A stretch of 64,000 nt of DNA, taken from positions 1-64,000 of the forward strand of contig JALNQF010000062.1 of the NCBI GenBank assembly GCA_028456385.1. The letters run 5' to 3'. Position 1 is the first letter of the stretch. Each line of letters begins with the position of its first letter. Both the position numbers and the translations under genes were made by a program. The notes beneath the pieces were generated by a model. It made no database searches. It saw nothing but the letters and a program-made list of their open reading frames with translations, and had not been told where the DNA came from. This stretch comes from Ophiosphaerella korrae. Taxonomy: Eukaryota > Ascomycota > Dothideomycetes > Pleosporales > Phaeosphaeriaceae. Below, one piece after another: positions 11,860 through 22,493 of the stretch.

Positions 11860-12320
11860 TGTTACAGTAGTAATAAGGGAAACCGAGATAGAACTAATTA
11901 GTCTACGCTTAGCTACTAACGAAGCATAGGATAAGTAGGGTAACAACCTATAAGATAACAAGTTCGATTAGGAAGCTAACTATAATATAGACACGTAATA
12001 GATTTGTAAATTTGTAATCTTAGTAAATACGAAGCTACAAAGCTATTATGTAACAAATTTGTAAATTCGCGATCTTAGTAAATACGAAGTAATAAAGCTA
12101 CTAAGATATTATTACTATATAGTTAGTAGTAATGCGTATTATTAGGATAGTATTAGCAATTTAATCCTTTAACTATAGAACGCTAATACAAGATAGTTGT
12201 AAAATATCTTCTATTATTTATAGTTATTATAGATCTCTATACGAACTTTTATTATTACCTTATAATCTACTAACCTTTCTAAGATAGGTACCTGTAGTTA
12301 ACAATAGGAGGCCTATTACA
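11860..12320 (+). repeat. 5' LTR of element C (461 bp)
   Basis: It starts TGTTACAGTAG and ends CCTATTACA. The middle contains an internal duplication of roughly 60 bp around gatttgtaaat...cttagtaaatacgaag (about 12000-12095). As in B, the bases after the LTR are ccttgctaattt rather than TGG. Confidence 0.9.
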
Positions 12321-12384
12321 CCTTGCTAATTTAGTTATTGCGAGAAGCGAAGCGTAAGTAGCGCGCAGTTTAGCTAACACAATA

Positions 12385-13800
12385 GTAGAAAGCTTAATAA
12401 GTAAAGCCCCTAGGAGTAGTTATAAGTTAGATAGTACTATATAGGAAACAATTAAGGATTGTATAAACAAACTAATTAACGATAAAGAGGATATAAAGAT
12501 AGTAATCGAAGCACTAGAAACGTAGAACAAAGAACTACAAGACTATTTAAAATAGAACAAAGTATAAATTAAAGCTATTATTAAAGGCTAGAACTAGATA
12601 GAATTAATTACCTAACGACTAGAAATAAGTGCAACAAAAAAACTACCTAAGATACCTGTCCTTAAGAAGTTTAATAGGATAAGGGAAAAACTAAGACCCT
12701 TTATAGCTTTAGTATAACTCTAGATAGACGTATAAGTACTACACTTTAATATAGAAGAAAAGAAAGTAATATATATTAGAATATATCTCGAAGAAAATAC
12801 AATAAGATAGTTTAAACCTTACTAGATAGACTATATAATATACGCTCTAATAACCTAAAAGGATAAAATAAGAGCTATCTTTAAAAGTTATAAATACTTT
12901 ACTAGATAAATAAGAGTAGTATTTAGGGACATAGACGTTACCTAATAAGCTAAAGAACGGCTAGAAAAGCTTATACAAAGCTAGAGTATTCTAGAGTACG
13001 TATTATAGTTTAAATAACTATCGCAAAATATAGAGTAGAATAAGTTAGCCTTAATATTACGATTTAAACAAGGACTAAACTTAAAAATCTAATACAAAAT
13101 AATTTACATAGAAAAACCCTAAACACTAGAAGCCCTAAAATAATAGGTAATATAAATTAACGACGATCTTCGAGAATAGAAGAAGAACAAGTATAGAGGT
13201 TACACCTAGAATTAGGATAAGGGAGACCCTATAATCCTTAACGCTAATAAGGATAAGAAGAAGAAGAAGAATAAAGACTTTACGTGCTTTAACTATAGTA
13301 AGAAAGGCTACTACGCGAAAGACTACTAATTATAAAAGAAAAGAGATATAGTATACTATAAATGTAGGAAACTAGGACACTTTGTAAAAGACTATAGAAG
13401 TAAGGACCTAAGAAAAGATAAGGAAACTTAGTTAAAAACAACTAAGAATAAGAAAGAAGCACTAAAAGCACAAGCTAAACCTTAGGAAAAAGTAGTAAGG
13501 AGTAAAGAAGTATAATATATAATACTCTATTAGACCTTTTGTTATAACAATAACTGCTATATATATCTTTCTAGTAAATAGGGAGTAGTATAGTTCCTAT
13601 AGAAATAGAGATATAGAGTAGCTATAACAAAAGAAAGTAGAATAAAAGTATAGCTAGAAGAGATAGCCTATGTAATAGACCTACTAATAGAAGATTTAGA
13701 AGGGGAAGAACCCTAGACCCTATTAATCTAGGCTAAAGAACGAGCACTAGATAAAGAGACTACTATAGCTTTCTCTAAAGAACTATAAGAAAGTAAAAGA
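12385..13800 (+). pseudogene. gag relic of element C
   Basis: A Lys/Glu-rich gag-like register with many stops. Two zinc knuckles can be read at 13285-13330 (CFNYSKKGYYAKDY) and 13355-13396 (YYKCRKLGHFVKDY). Comparison with the CxxCxxxGHxxxxC consensus shows Cys or His replaced by Tyr at several ligand positions, as expected when TG or CA becomes TA. Ends are approximate. Confidence 0.78.
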
Positions 13801-16800
13801 TAAGTTAGTATAAGAAGTATAGAATATACCTAGCTAGATATATATAGCTATAATAGCTATACAATAATAGATATAGAAGAACAAGATAAAGAATAGAGAT
13901 TTATTTAAACATACTTAATAGTTATAAGTATAGAGGAAGCGTACAAAGACTAGAAAGAACGCAATCCTAAGGAAATAAAGTTTACACTATTTTAAGAATA
14001 GATAAAGTAATATATAGTTATAGTAGGAAGAATACTTACATAAAAAGAATAGTAGTACCTTATAAGAAAAATATAATAGATTAATAAAGCCTATATACTA
14101 AGAGTACTAGTAGTGTACTATATCCTAATAATAGATATACCTAGAAGAGATAAGTACTAGGAAGGAGATAACAAAATAATAGATCTAAAATATCTAGTAT
14201 ACTTTAAAGTATTATAGATATTATGCCTAGATAAGAATTGTATTATATATAGAAATTCTAAAGTAAATAATAATGCGTAGCCTATACAAAGAAGAGGCTA
14301 TAACTATACAAGAGTAATTATAGTAGAAGACATCTAAGGATAAGAAATAATCCTAGAAGATAGATACGTAGTAGCAAGACCTAGTTTAAAACTATCTAAA
14401 AAATACGTCTAAAGAAGACTATAGTATAAGTGTATATATAATAAATACCTAAAACACGAAGAATATAAGCTTAAAGTAGGCCTATAGCCTAAGAAAGATA
14501 GATAGTTTGTAAAGATACCTAAGCAAGAATAGCTAGAAGGTATAGGAGGCCTATATATTATAAAAATAGGTACTTACTAAGAAAGAAAAGTACAATTAAT
14601 AATTAATAGTAGAGCTATAAGAAACTTTATATTAAAGAAGTTTATAGAAATATAAGGAATAAGGTATATAATAAAGAAATATCCTCAACAATTAAGCACG
14701 ATTAAAGGAAAACTATTCTAAGAACTTATTAGATTTAAAACAGTTCTCTCTATATTAAAACTAGAAGGAATAACAATTAAGAATATAGTTATAGATATAA
14801 CAATAATTAATAACAAATAAGATATAATACTAAGAATGCTATAGTTATAAATAACTAACCTATAGATTAATTAGAAAATAGGAAAAATTAACTACTATAG
14901 AATAGATACGTTAAAAGCTAATATAAGCACTTGTAAAGGAGAATTCCCTAAAGAGTACAAGAAATAAGAAAAATAACTTATAGAACCTAAAGATTACCTT
15001 CTAGAATATTAACTATAGGACCTAGTAATAGAACTAGTAGAAGGTAAAGACGTAGGATAGAGCCTAGTCTACTAGAAAATAGAAGAAGAATCTAAAATTA
15101 AACGAATATTTATCTAGAAAGTAATAAAAAAAGGATAGATAAAGGAATCTAAATCCTTAGTAGCGTATAGACTTATATTTGTAGATAAAAAGGGAATAAG
15201 TAACAAGAGACTTTACGTAGATTTTAGGAAAACTAACGTAATTATAAATAAGAACTAATACCTATTACTACAAATAGACAAAATACAAGATAGATTATAA
15301 AGAGCAAGAATCTTTACAAAACTAGATATTTAGAACGTGTACTACTAGATTAGAATTAAAAAAGGAGATAAATAGAAGATAGTATTTAGAATATAGTATA
15401 GACTATACAAATATCTAGTTATGCTGTTTAGCTTAATAAACGTACTAGTAGCATTCTAAGAAAGGATTAATATAGTACTAAGAGAGTACCTAGACGTATT
15501 TATATTTGTATACCTAGATAACATCCTTATATTTTTAGAAATAGAGGAAGAATACGTATAATACGTATACAAAGTACTAGAGAAACTAGTAGAAAACAAA
15601 CTATTCTTAAAAATAAGAAAATGCGAATTTTACACAAAGAAAACAGACTTCCTTAGATTTATTATTAAACTAGGAAAAATCAAGATTAACCTAGAGAAGA
15701 TTAGATTAATTAACGAATAGCTAATACTAAAAAACCTAAAAGAGGTATAATAATTTTATAGGTTAGCTAACTTTTGTAGAAAGTTAATAATAGGATAGTT
15801 AGAAGATATAGAACTAATAACTAGACTTATAAAAAAGGATACGCTATTTAAGTAGATAAGAGAATATAATAAAGTATTTAAGAAAATTAAAAGAAAATTT
15901 ATAGAAAACCTAGTTATTAGAATATATAACCTAGACCTACTAGTAGTAGTAAAAACAGACGCGTCTAACTTAGCCTATAGAATAGTACTAATACAAGAAG
16001 ATCTAGAAACTAACAAGGAGTATTTAGTTAAATACTTTTTTAAGAAAATAAAGCTAGTAGAGCTTAACTATCTAATCTACAATAAAGAGATACTAGTAAT
16101 ATATAAAGTATTTAAGTAATAGAGAGTATATTTATAAGGAGTAAAATACTAGACAAAAGTCTATATAGACTACAAGAACTTTATAGGATTTATAACAAAT
16201 AAAGAACTATTATAACGCTATATAAGATAGTAGGAGTTTCTATTAATATTTAATATAGAAATAATATATATAAAAGGGAAAGACAACTAATTTGTAGACG
16301 CCCTTAGTAGAAGACTAGACTTATAAGAAGAAGTAAGCGCTACTAGTATAGTTCTAATTAAGAACAAAGAAGGATATTTAGTCCTAAATATACCTAAAAT
16401 AGCTGTAATACTCGAAAGAACGAGCAGCAAGCTAGACAAATAGATTTAGAAAATAACGTAAGAAGTATCTAAAGAAATAGAAAAACTAGAAACTTAAGAA
16501 GGACTAGCACAAGCCTATAGAAGAACATATATTCTAAGAAAGATCTAAAGAGAATTTATACGACAATTCTACGAATTGCTAGTATATAGATACTAAAGTA
16601 TCGATAAAATATTAGATAGACTCTTAAGGGACTATTATATTCTAAAGGCAAGACAACTAGTAATAGAAGTACTACAAGACTATATAGAATACTATAGAAA
16701 TAAATATAATAGATACGCACTATATAGAATACTATAACTAATAGAGATACTAGAATAACTATAGGGAATTATTACAATAGACTTTATTACGAAATTACCT

Positions 16801-17825
16801 AAGTCTAAAGACCTAATATTAGGAGTTAAGTATAATAGAATCTTAATAATAGTAAATAAACTTATAAAGTACTTATACTTTAGACTATATAAAGAAAAAA
16901 GTAGGATAGAAGTTACTATATACTAGGTCCTAGGAACTATAATTAGCTAATATAGACTACTAGATAAAATTATTATAGATAGAGACGTAAGATTTATATT
17001 AAAACTATAGGGAATAATAATAGTATAATTAGGAATTAAATATATAATGTTAATAGCATACTACCTATAGATAGATAGATAATTAGAACGTATAAATTAG
17101 ATAGTAGAATAATACTTAAGATACTACCTTAATTATAACTAGAATAACTAGGTACAACTACTACCTATAGTACAACTAGTATATAACAGCGTAAAGAATA
17201 TAGTAACAAAAGTAATACTCTTTTTTATAAACTATAGATTTAAGCCTAATGTATACTAGATACTAAGAAACTAGATATCTTAGTCTCTAAGAGGAGAAAA
17301 CTTCGCTAATAGACTTAAGAATATATAGGATTAACTAAGATAGGACGCAGAATTCCTATATAATTGTATAGCTAAGTACTATAACAAGAAGTATAAAGAA
17401 AGACCCTAATTTAGAAAGGGAGAAAAAGTATAGTTAGTGTAGAAAAATATTAAGAGTAAGAGACTAAGCTTAAAATTAGACTACGTTAAGATAGGACTAT
17501 ATAAAATCAAGAAAGAAGTTACGCTAGTTATATTTAAACTAAAGCTACTAAACAAAATAAGGATATACTTAACTTTCTACGTAGCACTACTTAAGATAGT
17601 ACTATAAAACGTAGAACTACTAGTATATAAAGTAGATACGTATAGAGAACAAGAAGAATAGGAAGTAAAAGAAATCCTAGTACACTAGTTCTATAACAGT
17701 AGGAACTACTATCTAGTAAAATAGATAGGTATAGACAAAAAAGGATAACTATAGGAAGAAATATAGGAACTAGAAGATAACCTTAATTACCCTAAGAAAC
17801 TAGAGGACTTCTAACGTTAAAACCC
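13801..17825 (+). pseudogene. pol relic of element C
   Basis: The order is protease relic (about 14599-14620, NSRA for the DSGA-type motif), RT (FTKLDI at about 15312; VYLDNIL at about 15507-15527, family YLDD), RNase H, integrase (zinc-binding region near 16590-16640; IDFITKLPKSKDL from about 16780) and a chromodomain (about 17650-17815: EILVH..FYNSRNYYLVKW). Stops are TAG/TAA. The chromodomain places it in the chromovirus branch of Ty3/gypsy elements. Ends are approximate. Confidence 0.82.
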
Positions 17826-18330
17826 TCTAGAACGCCTAGCAGCAAGTTAAGAAAATTAACAATACTATCGCTAGATAGAGAGGTAATAGGAGCGCCTAAT
17901 GTAATAGGAGCTAGAGTAGCCTCTACTATATTATCTAAATCTAATTTAGCCTCTAAGGCACGAGACTATTTAGACGACTTAGCGTTATTATAAGCCTTTA
18001 TCTTCTAAAGACACTTAATATAGGAATAAAGCTCTACTAGCTTATAAAGAGTTAACTTATACTTAGTCTTAGTAGTAGTAAGCTATAACGATAATTGCGC
18101 TTAAGCTTTATTAATAGCTCGCCCTATATAACTTAGTAGAAGGAGACTATATAGAAATTAAATACTTATACTCTATAAGCGAAACCCTAGAAGAAATATA
18201 CTTATGCTAGATATTAGCGAGAATACACTTGTTATAGTGTTTACTATCCTTTAAAGATATAAGATAAGTAAGACCTAATTTAGTATAATAATAATATAGG
18301 AATATCTTAACCTTATTACAAATAATATAA
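17792..18330 (-). pseudogene. Antisense reading frame between pol and the 3' LTR of element C
   Basis: The minus-strand frame can be followed from about 18124 (GRAINKA) through TTTKTKYKLTLYKLVELYSY and EAKLDLDN to NLLLGVLEGFN and a TAG at 17792-17794, with only TAG/TAA interruptions. It aligns with the frame at the same place in element B. Upstream, in another register, KVKIFLYYYYTKLGL (about 18245-18325) also matches B. Conservation of this frame in two diverged subfamilies suggests a former antisense gene. Its function is unknown. Confidence 0.45.
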
Positions 18331-18467
18331 GCTATAAGGAGAAGTTTGTTACACTAGGACTAAGATAGTATAGAGAGTAATAAAGAACTAAGGATTAATA
18401 AAGAAATAGGATTAATAACTTTAGTACTAGTATAGAGAAATAAGGGACTACGTAGAAGAGAGAATAG

Positions 18468-18928
18468 TGTTATAGTAGTAACGAGGGAAACTAAGATAGA
18501 ACTAATTAGTCTACGCTTAGCTACTAATAAAGTATAAAATAAGCAGGGTAACAACCTATAGGATAACGAGTTTGATTAGGAAGCTAACTACAATATAGAT
18601 ACGTAATAGATTTGTAAATTTGCAATCTTAGTAAACACAAAGCTATAAAGCTATTATGTAACGAATTTATAAATTTGTAATCTTAGTAAATACAAAGTAA
18701 TAAAGCTACTAAGATATTATTACTATATAGTTAGTAGCAATGCGTATTGTTAGGATAGTATTAGTAATTTAATCCTTTAACTACAGAACACTAATACAAG
18801 ATAGTTACAAAACATCTTCTATTATTTATAGTTATTGTAGATCTCTATATAAACTTTTGTTATTACCTTATAATCTACTAACCCTTTTAAGACAAGTACT
18901 TGTAGTTAACAACAAGAAGCCTATTATA
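18468..18928 (+). repeat. 3' LTR of element C (461 bp)
   Basis: It starts TGTTATAGTAG and ends CCTATTATA, with the same length as 11860-12320. It is preceded by the purine tract agaagagagaatag and followed by the target duplicate gatag. Confidence 0.9.
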
Positions 18929-18933
18929 GATAG
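18929..18933. repeat. Target-site duplication of element C, right copy (gatag)
   Basis: Identical to 11855-11859. Confidence 0.9.
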
Positions 18934-19206
18934 TCTCCTCTTTAAAAGACGCTTCCTAAGTAGCTATAAATATTAGATAGAAGTCTCTCTTACTTATAGA
19001 AGTAAGACCCTAATATCTTTCTATAAAAGCTACTACCTAGGCTAAGTAAGTAGATAAGAGAGGCTTAAATATAATAACGTTAAGCAGCTAAAGTGTATAA
19101 GTTAAATAAGGAGAATAGACTATAAGGAGAATCTTATTCTAATTGTAGTACTTAATAAAATCTATTATAAGATAAGATCTATAACTATTAAGGATAAGTA
19201 ATTAAT
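18934..19206 (-). pseudogene. Fot1/pogo-like transposase relic, DDE-domain piece
   Basis: The minus strand reads MDFIKYYN-stop-NKILLIVYSPYLTYTL-stop-LLNVIIFKPL and then GLTSISKRDFY...EASFKEETI, the HxxHxTHxLQPLD-type second half of the DDE core of fungal Fot1/pogo transposases. All His and Cys positions that have become Tyr, and all stops, fit C-to-T changes at CA. The right end is cut by the TRIM-like element (target duplicate ttaat 19202-19206), the left end by element C. Confidence 0.8.
19202..19206. repeat. Target-site duplication of the TRIM-like element, left copy (ttaat)
   Basis: ttaat precedes the first 163-bp repeat and recurs at 19764-19768. Confidence 0.85.
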
Positions 19207-19369
19207 TGTTACGCTATAGGCTGTAGTAGGCTGTAGCTACGTAAAGCGTAAGTAAGGGCGAGGGCCCTTAGGTAATATATACTGTTCTACTCCTGTATTT
19301 AACGTTATTAAATACTTAGTTACCTTTTTAGGTTTATTTAGCGTAGTAGAGTAGAGCTACTACATAACA
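19207..19369 (+). repeat. Left terminal repeat of the TRIM-like element (163 bp)
   Basis: Starts TGTTACGCTATAGG and ends TACATAACA; paired with 19601-19763. Confidence 0.85.
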
Positions 19370-19600
19370 TAGTATTTAATAACAACTACGCTACGTATAG
19401 AGTAGGTTAGGCTAAGTGCGTTAGTTTAACTCTACTAATAGCTAGTTAGCCTAGCTAGCTAGTAGAGACTAGGCCGAGATAAGGCGCCTCTAAGCTGCTA
19501 AGGACATGCGCTAGAACTATCGTAAGCTACTAGAAGGTCTAGTATTACTACTTATTGTAGTCTAGCGCTTAAGGATATGCGCTATAGGGAAAGGGGATAT

Positions 19601-19763
19601 TGTTACGCTATAGGCTGTAGTAGGCTGTAGCTACGCAAAGCGTAAGTAAGGGCGAGGGCCCTTAGGTAATATATACTATTCTACTCCTGTATTTAACGTT
19701 GTTAAATACTTAGTTACCTTTTTAGGTTTGTTTAGCGTAGTAGAGTAGAGCTGCTATATAACA
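19601..19763 (+). repeat. Right terminal repeat of the TRIM-like element (163 bp)
   Basis: Starts TGTTACGCTATAGG and ends TATATAACA; followed by the target duplicate ttaat (19764-19768). Confidence 0.85.
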
Positions 19764-20582
19764 TTAATAGCTTAATTAGGCCTTAGCCTTAGTAGCGTAG
19801 TTAAATACCTGCCTAAGCTAGCCTAGGCCTATATCGTTATTTGTCTAGCCTAATAGTAACGAGGTAAAGTAGACCTAGTAATCCTTAGAGTTAAAGGCTT
19901 AAAGCTATAAGTCCTAAAGTAAGCCTAAGGCTAATTAATATATAAGGCTTAGCTTAATATAAGATCTATTAGCACATATATAGGCTAGTAGGGTTACCTA
20001 CTCTTAATTACTATCTTAGATATAAGCCTTAATCTTCCCCTCTTCGTACGCCTTCTTACTAAATATTCTCTTTAAGCGAGTAAGGACTCCTAGTATAAAG
20101 CCCTTCTTATCTATATTATACGTATAACGAGGCTTAATATTATATTAGCTAATTTTGCTACGCAGAAGCTCGAAGTAGAGGCTGTACTTTAACTAAGAGT
20201 TAGCCTAGTAGCGCGAGCGATTAATTCTAGTTACCTAGCGTAAGATAAGATAGACCTTATGTCGCTTGATATATTAGTCAACCTAGTGTACGCTAAGCTC
20301 TCTCTTCGCAATATCTGAGGCAAAGCGTCGTATCATTGCTCGTGTAGGTAGTAAGCCTCGCTCTGTAAGTTAATTGATATATTGTAGTAGCTCCTGCTCT
20401 TGCTGGGGATAGAGTGCTTGCTGGTTTTCAGCCCGGGCGTTGCGTGAGACTGATACGCGCCGGTGTCTTCGCGCAAGCGTAGTTCGTTCAACACCATAAC
20501 TTTCAGCAATTTGCGTATAATTAAGTTCTTCTTCAGGTCCTAGCGATTCAATAGCTGCAAGGGCAGCCTCAATTGGCTCCAT
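19764..20582 (-). pseudogene. Fot1/pogo-like transposase relic, N-terminal and central piece
   Basis: From ATG at 20582 the first 70 codons are intact and GC-normal (MEPIEAALAAIESLG, then LNYTQIAESYGVERTTLARR), the psq/CENP-B-type helix-turn-helix found at the start of fungal pogo-family transposases. The first stop is a TAA at the Gln position of the usual INQLTERG, a CAA-to-TAA change. The frame then continues LTERGLLPTRAMIRRFASDIAKRE and YNIDKKGFILGVLTR with increasing numbers of TAG/TAA stops. It is interrupted at 19764 by the TRIM-like insertion and continues at 19201 and, beyond element C, at 11854. RIP density changes sharply near 20290. Confidence 0.85.
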
Positions 20583-20630
20583 ATTGATGTAGTTATGCAG
20601 CGTTGAAGTTGGGGTGGGATTTTGATGGGG

Positions 20631-20681
20631 CGGGCGTTGCGCCGTCCCGGGCGTTGCGCCGTCCCGGGCGTTGCGCCGTCC
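20631..20681. repeat. Three perfect 17-bp tandem repeats at the Fot1-like element end
   Basis: The unit cgggcgttgcgccgtcc is repeated at 20631-20647, 20648-20664 and 20665-20681, 50-100 bp upstream of the transposase start. Subterminal or terminal repeats are usual in pogo-type elements, so this is probably the outer end of the transposon. The exact terminal inverted repeat and TA target cannot be fixed because the other end is outside the window. Confidence 0.7.
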
Positions 20682-21059
20682 ACCTCGGTAGCGGTAGCAT
20701 GTGTCAAGGAAGACTGCATTGCACTTTACGTTAACGTAGAGTGGCGCACCTATTGAGCGTACAATTCAACAACGCAGTAAAGTAGAGAGTATATATTTAT
20801 ATAATAAACCAAGTAGTAGCTTCTCTATATTCCTTGCACGAAAATAAATTGTGCCCAGCCCCTCTGCACCTTGCACAGCGTGCGCGAGCCTAGGCGACTT
20901 AGGCCTAAGCTCTCTCTATCATGACGCTATTTACAACCTTCCTTCTACCTAGCCTCCTTCTAAGCAATTATATCCTCTCCTCGTTCCTTTGTTAAGGTCT
21001 TACGTTTCTAAATTTACCCCTTCTTCTATAATCTATACTTATTAGCTACCTTATATTAT
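20682..21059. other. Transition zone, no gene seen
   Basis: Composition moves from transposon to equilibrated DNA. There are AT-rich, RIP-like stretches (about 20770-20800, 20995-21059) and one GC-rich stretch (20850-20910). I see no coding frame, RNA gene or clear repeat partner. Confidence 0.6.
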
Positions 21060-21294
21060 TGTTACAATCCAACCGCGGTGTTAACTTGATGTTCCGGCCG
21101 AACACTGACAAGTCACGAGTCTCCTGACGTCTCCCCTTGAGAGACCCAAGAAGCCACAAGAAAGCCTCTCTCTGGAGGCTCAGGAAACAAAGGATACCAA
21201 CATGTATATAGCTCACGCGAGCAATGTCACTAGGACATTGTGTTCAACCTTCTATCCAGATTATCTACCATATAGAATACATTCTATCCAAACA
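21060..21294 (+). repeat. Possible solo LTR, little affected by RIP
   Basis: It begins TGTTACAATCC after TA-rich sequence and could end at ATCCAAACA, giving TG..CA ends and about 235 bp. The stretch gtgttaacttgatgttccgg looks like fungal Copia LTR sequence as I remember it. I found no matching 5-bp duplication (attat on the left, agcga on the right), so this is tentative. Confidence 0.3.
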
Positions 21295-21689
21295 AGCGAT
21301 CAATCAGTTACTCTGTGAAGTACTCTACTCATCCGCGAAAACCAAAAACTGAACGCGCCTTGACACCAGCAGCTTTGTATCGTTGCCACTCAAGGAAGGT
21401 CTTCGGTGCACTATATTTTTTATACCTTATTCCTTTATTCTATAGAGAAGTACTTAGAGACGTACCTATTCGTTGAAACAGGGCGATGGAAGTAATGTGA
21501 AAAGATTTGAGGAGCCAACTTTGCAGATTTACTGCGGCACAGCGGAATTTACGTGACGTAGGGATAGATATTAGGGATACGTATTAATCACACGACCTTT
21601 AAAGCTGATTCAAAGGTATTCTATGCGTTTATTGTAGATCAAGTTTGATATGGAATATAGAAAATTATTATTTAGATTTTAACAAAATC

Positions 21690-22493
21690 TCAAGTCGCAC
21701 CAGGCGCATCCCAGATCTTTCCAAACGGATCATGGTTAGGATCCATCTCGCGCTCGTGTTCTAGTGACATGGCCATATAATCTGCAACAGGCTCGCCGTA
21801 CACACGACCAACCCATGCATATGTAATATCAATACCAGCAGAAATACCCGAAGAAGTCCAAATATTGCCATCCTCAATCCAGCGAGCGGTAGGCACCCAT
21901 TTCACCAAAGGCCCCGTCGACTTGACCCAGTTGAAGGAGCGCTTATTTGTTGTTGCGCGTTTGCCGTCGAGGATACCGGCGCGGGAGAGAATGGAAGATC
22001 CAGTGCAGACAGAGATGATATGCTTGAGTTTGGGGTATACTTCTTTGACAAATGCAATCTCCTCCGTCATGGCCTGCCTTGTGCCCCCTCCACCGGGGAC
22101 GATAAGAACTTCGATATTGCCTTTAGTGTTGTTGGCCGTTGTGGAAGTTACTGATCCGTTTGTGCCTCTGGAGTTTGCTAGATATTCCTTGAAAGTTGTA
22201 GTTGGTAGAATACTTTGCGACATACTGCCTTTAGCGCCCTTCATGCTAGTTGCGACAGGGTCCATAGTTGTGCTGAGAATGGTCAAATCCATAGTTGTAT
22301 AGTTCCCGTAGAGCATGGCAATCGAGTTTATAACATCCATTGGTCCAAATACATCAAGGGCCTGGAACTGTGGGAAGAGGAGCAGACCAAAGTGAGTAGG
22401 GAGTGCAGTGGTGTTTGTGAATAGTGGTTGTTTTGGGACCGCAAGAGCGGATGGTAGGGCTGCAAGCAGCGGTAGTAGGTTGGAACAGCGCAT
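21690..22493 (-). CDS. Secreted DJ-1/PfpI-family protein
   Basis: A single-exon gene of 267 residues from ATG at 22493. Residues 1-18 form a signal peptide (hydrophobic core LLPLLAALPSALA), so secretion is likely. The rest is a DJ-1/PfpI (class I glutamine-amidotransferase-like) fold: FGPMDV near 49-54, VPGGGG at 132-137, and the nucleophile elbow SVCTGSSILSRAG with the candidate catalytic Cys163. The family includes isonitrile hydratases, glyoxalase III-like enzymes and transcription-factor domains; the exact reaction cannot be assigned. Several Asn-x-Ser/Thr sites fit extracellular glycosylation. It is the first intact gene beside the AT-rich transposon block and is divergent from the transporter gene at 23703. 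Confidence 0.88.
   Translation of the reverse strand: MRCSNLLPLLAALPSALAVPKQPLFTNTTALPTHFGLLLFPQFQALDVFGPMDVINSIAMLYGNYTTMDLTILSTTMDPVATSMKGAKGSMSQSILPTTTFKEYLANSRGTNGSVTSTTANNTKGNIEVLIVPGGGGTRQAMTEEIAFVKEVYPKLKHIISVCTGSSILSRAGILDGKRATTNKRSFNWVKSTGPLVKWVPTARWIEDGNIWTSSGISAGIDITYAWVGRVYGEPVADYMAMSLEHEREMDPNHDPFGKIWDAPGAT

Larger units (their letters stand above)
11860..18928 (+). mobile_element. Element C: complete RIP-dead Ty3/gypsy chromovirus, 7069 bp
   Basis: Flanked by 461-bp LTRs (11860-12320, 18468-18928) and the duplication gatag. It has the same layout as element B (gag with two zinc knuckles, protease, RT, RNase H, integrase, chromodomain, antisense frame, polypurine tract) and clear sequence similarity throughout. 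It keeps somewhat more CG- and CA-containing codons than B, so individual motifs are easier to read. Its LTR has a different middle and is 30 bp longer, so B and C are distinct subfamilies. No frame is intact. Confidence 0.92.
19207..19763 (+). mobile_element. TRIM-like miniature LTR retroelement, 557 bp
   Basis: Two 163-bp near-identical direct repeats (19207-19369 and 19601-19763), each starting TGTTACGC and ending ATAACA, flank only 231 bp of internal sequence. A purine tract (gggaaaggggata) lies directly before the second repeat, and a 5-bp duplication ttaat flanks the whole unit. These are the hallmarks of a terminal-repeat retrotransposon in miniature: LTR-like ends with TG..CA, a polypurine tract, and no coding capacity. 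The orientation follows from the polypurine tract. The repeats differ only by transitions. It interrupts the Fot1-like transposase relic. Activity would have depended on proteins of another LTR element. Confidence 0.8.

Noticed and set aside
18360..18554. 64-codon minus-strand frame
   Set aside because: It spans the boundary of the 3' LTR of element C and has no counterpart with coding character; open by chance in low-complexity RIPed DNA.
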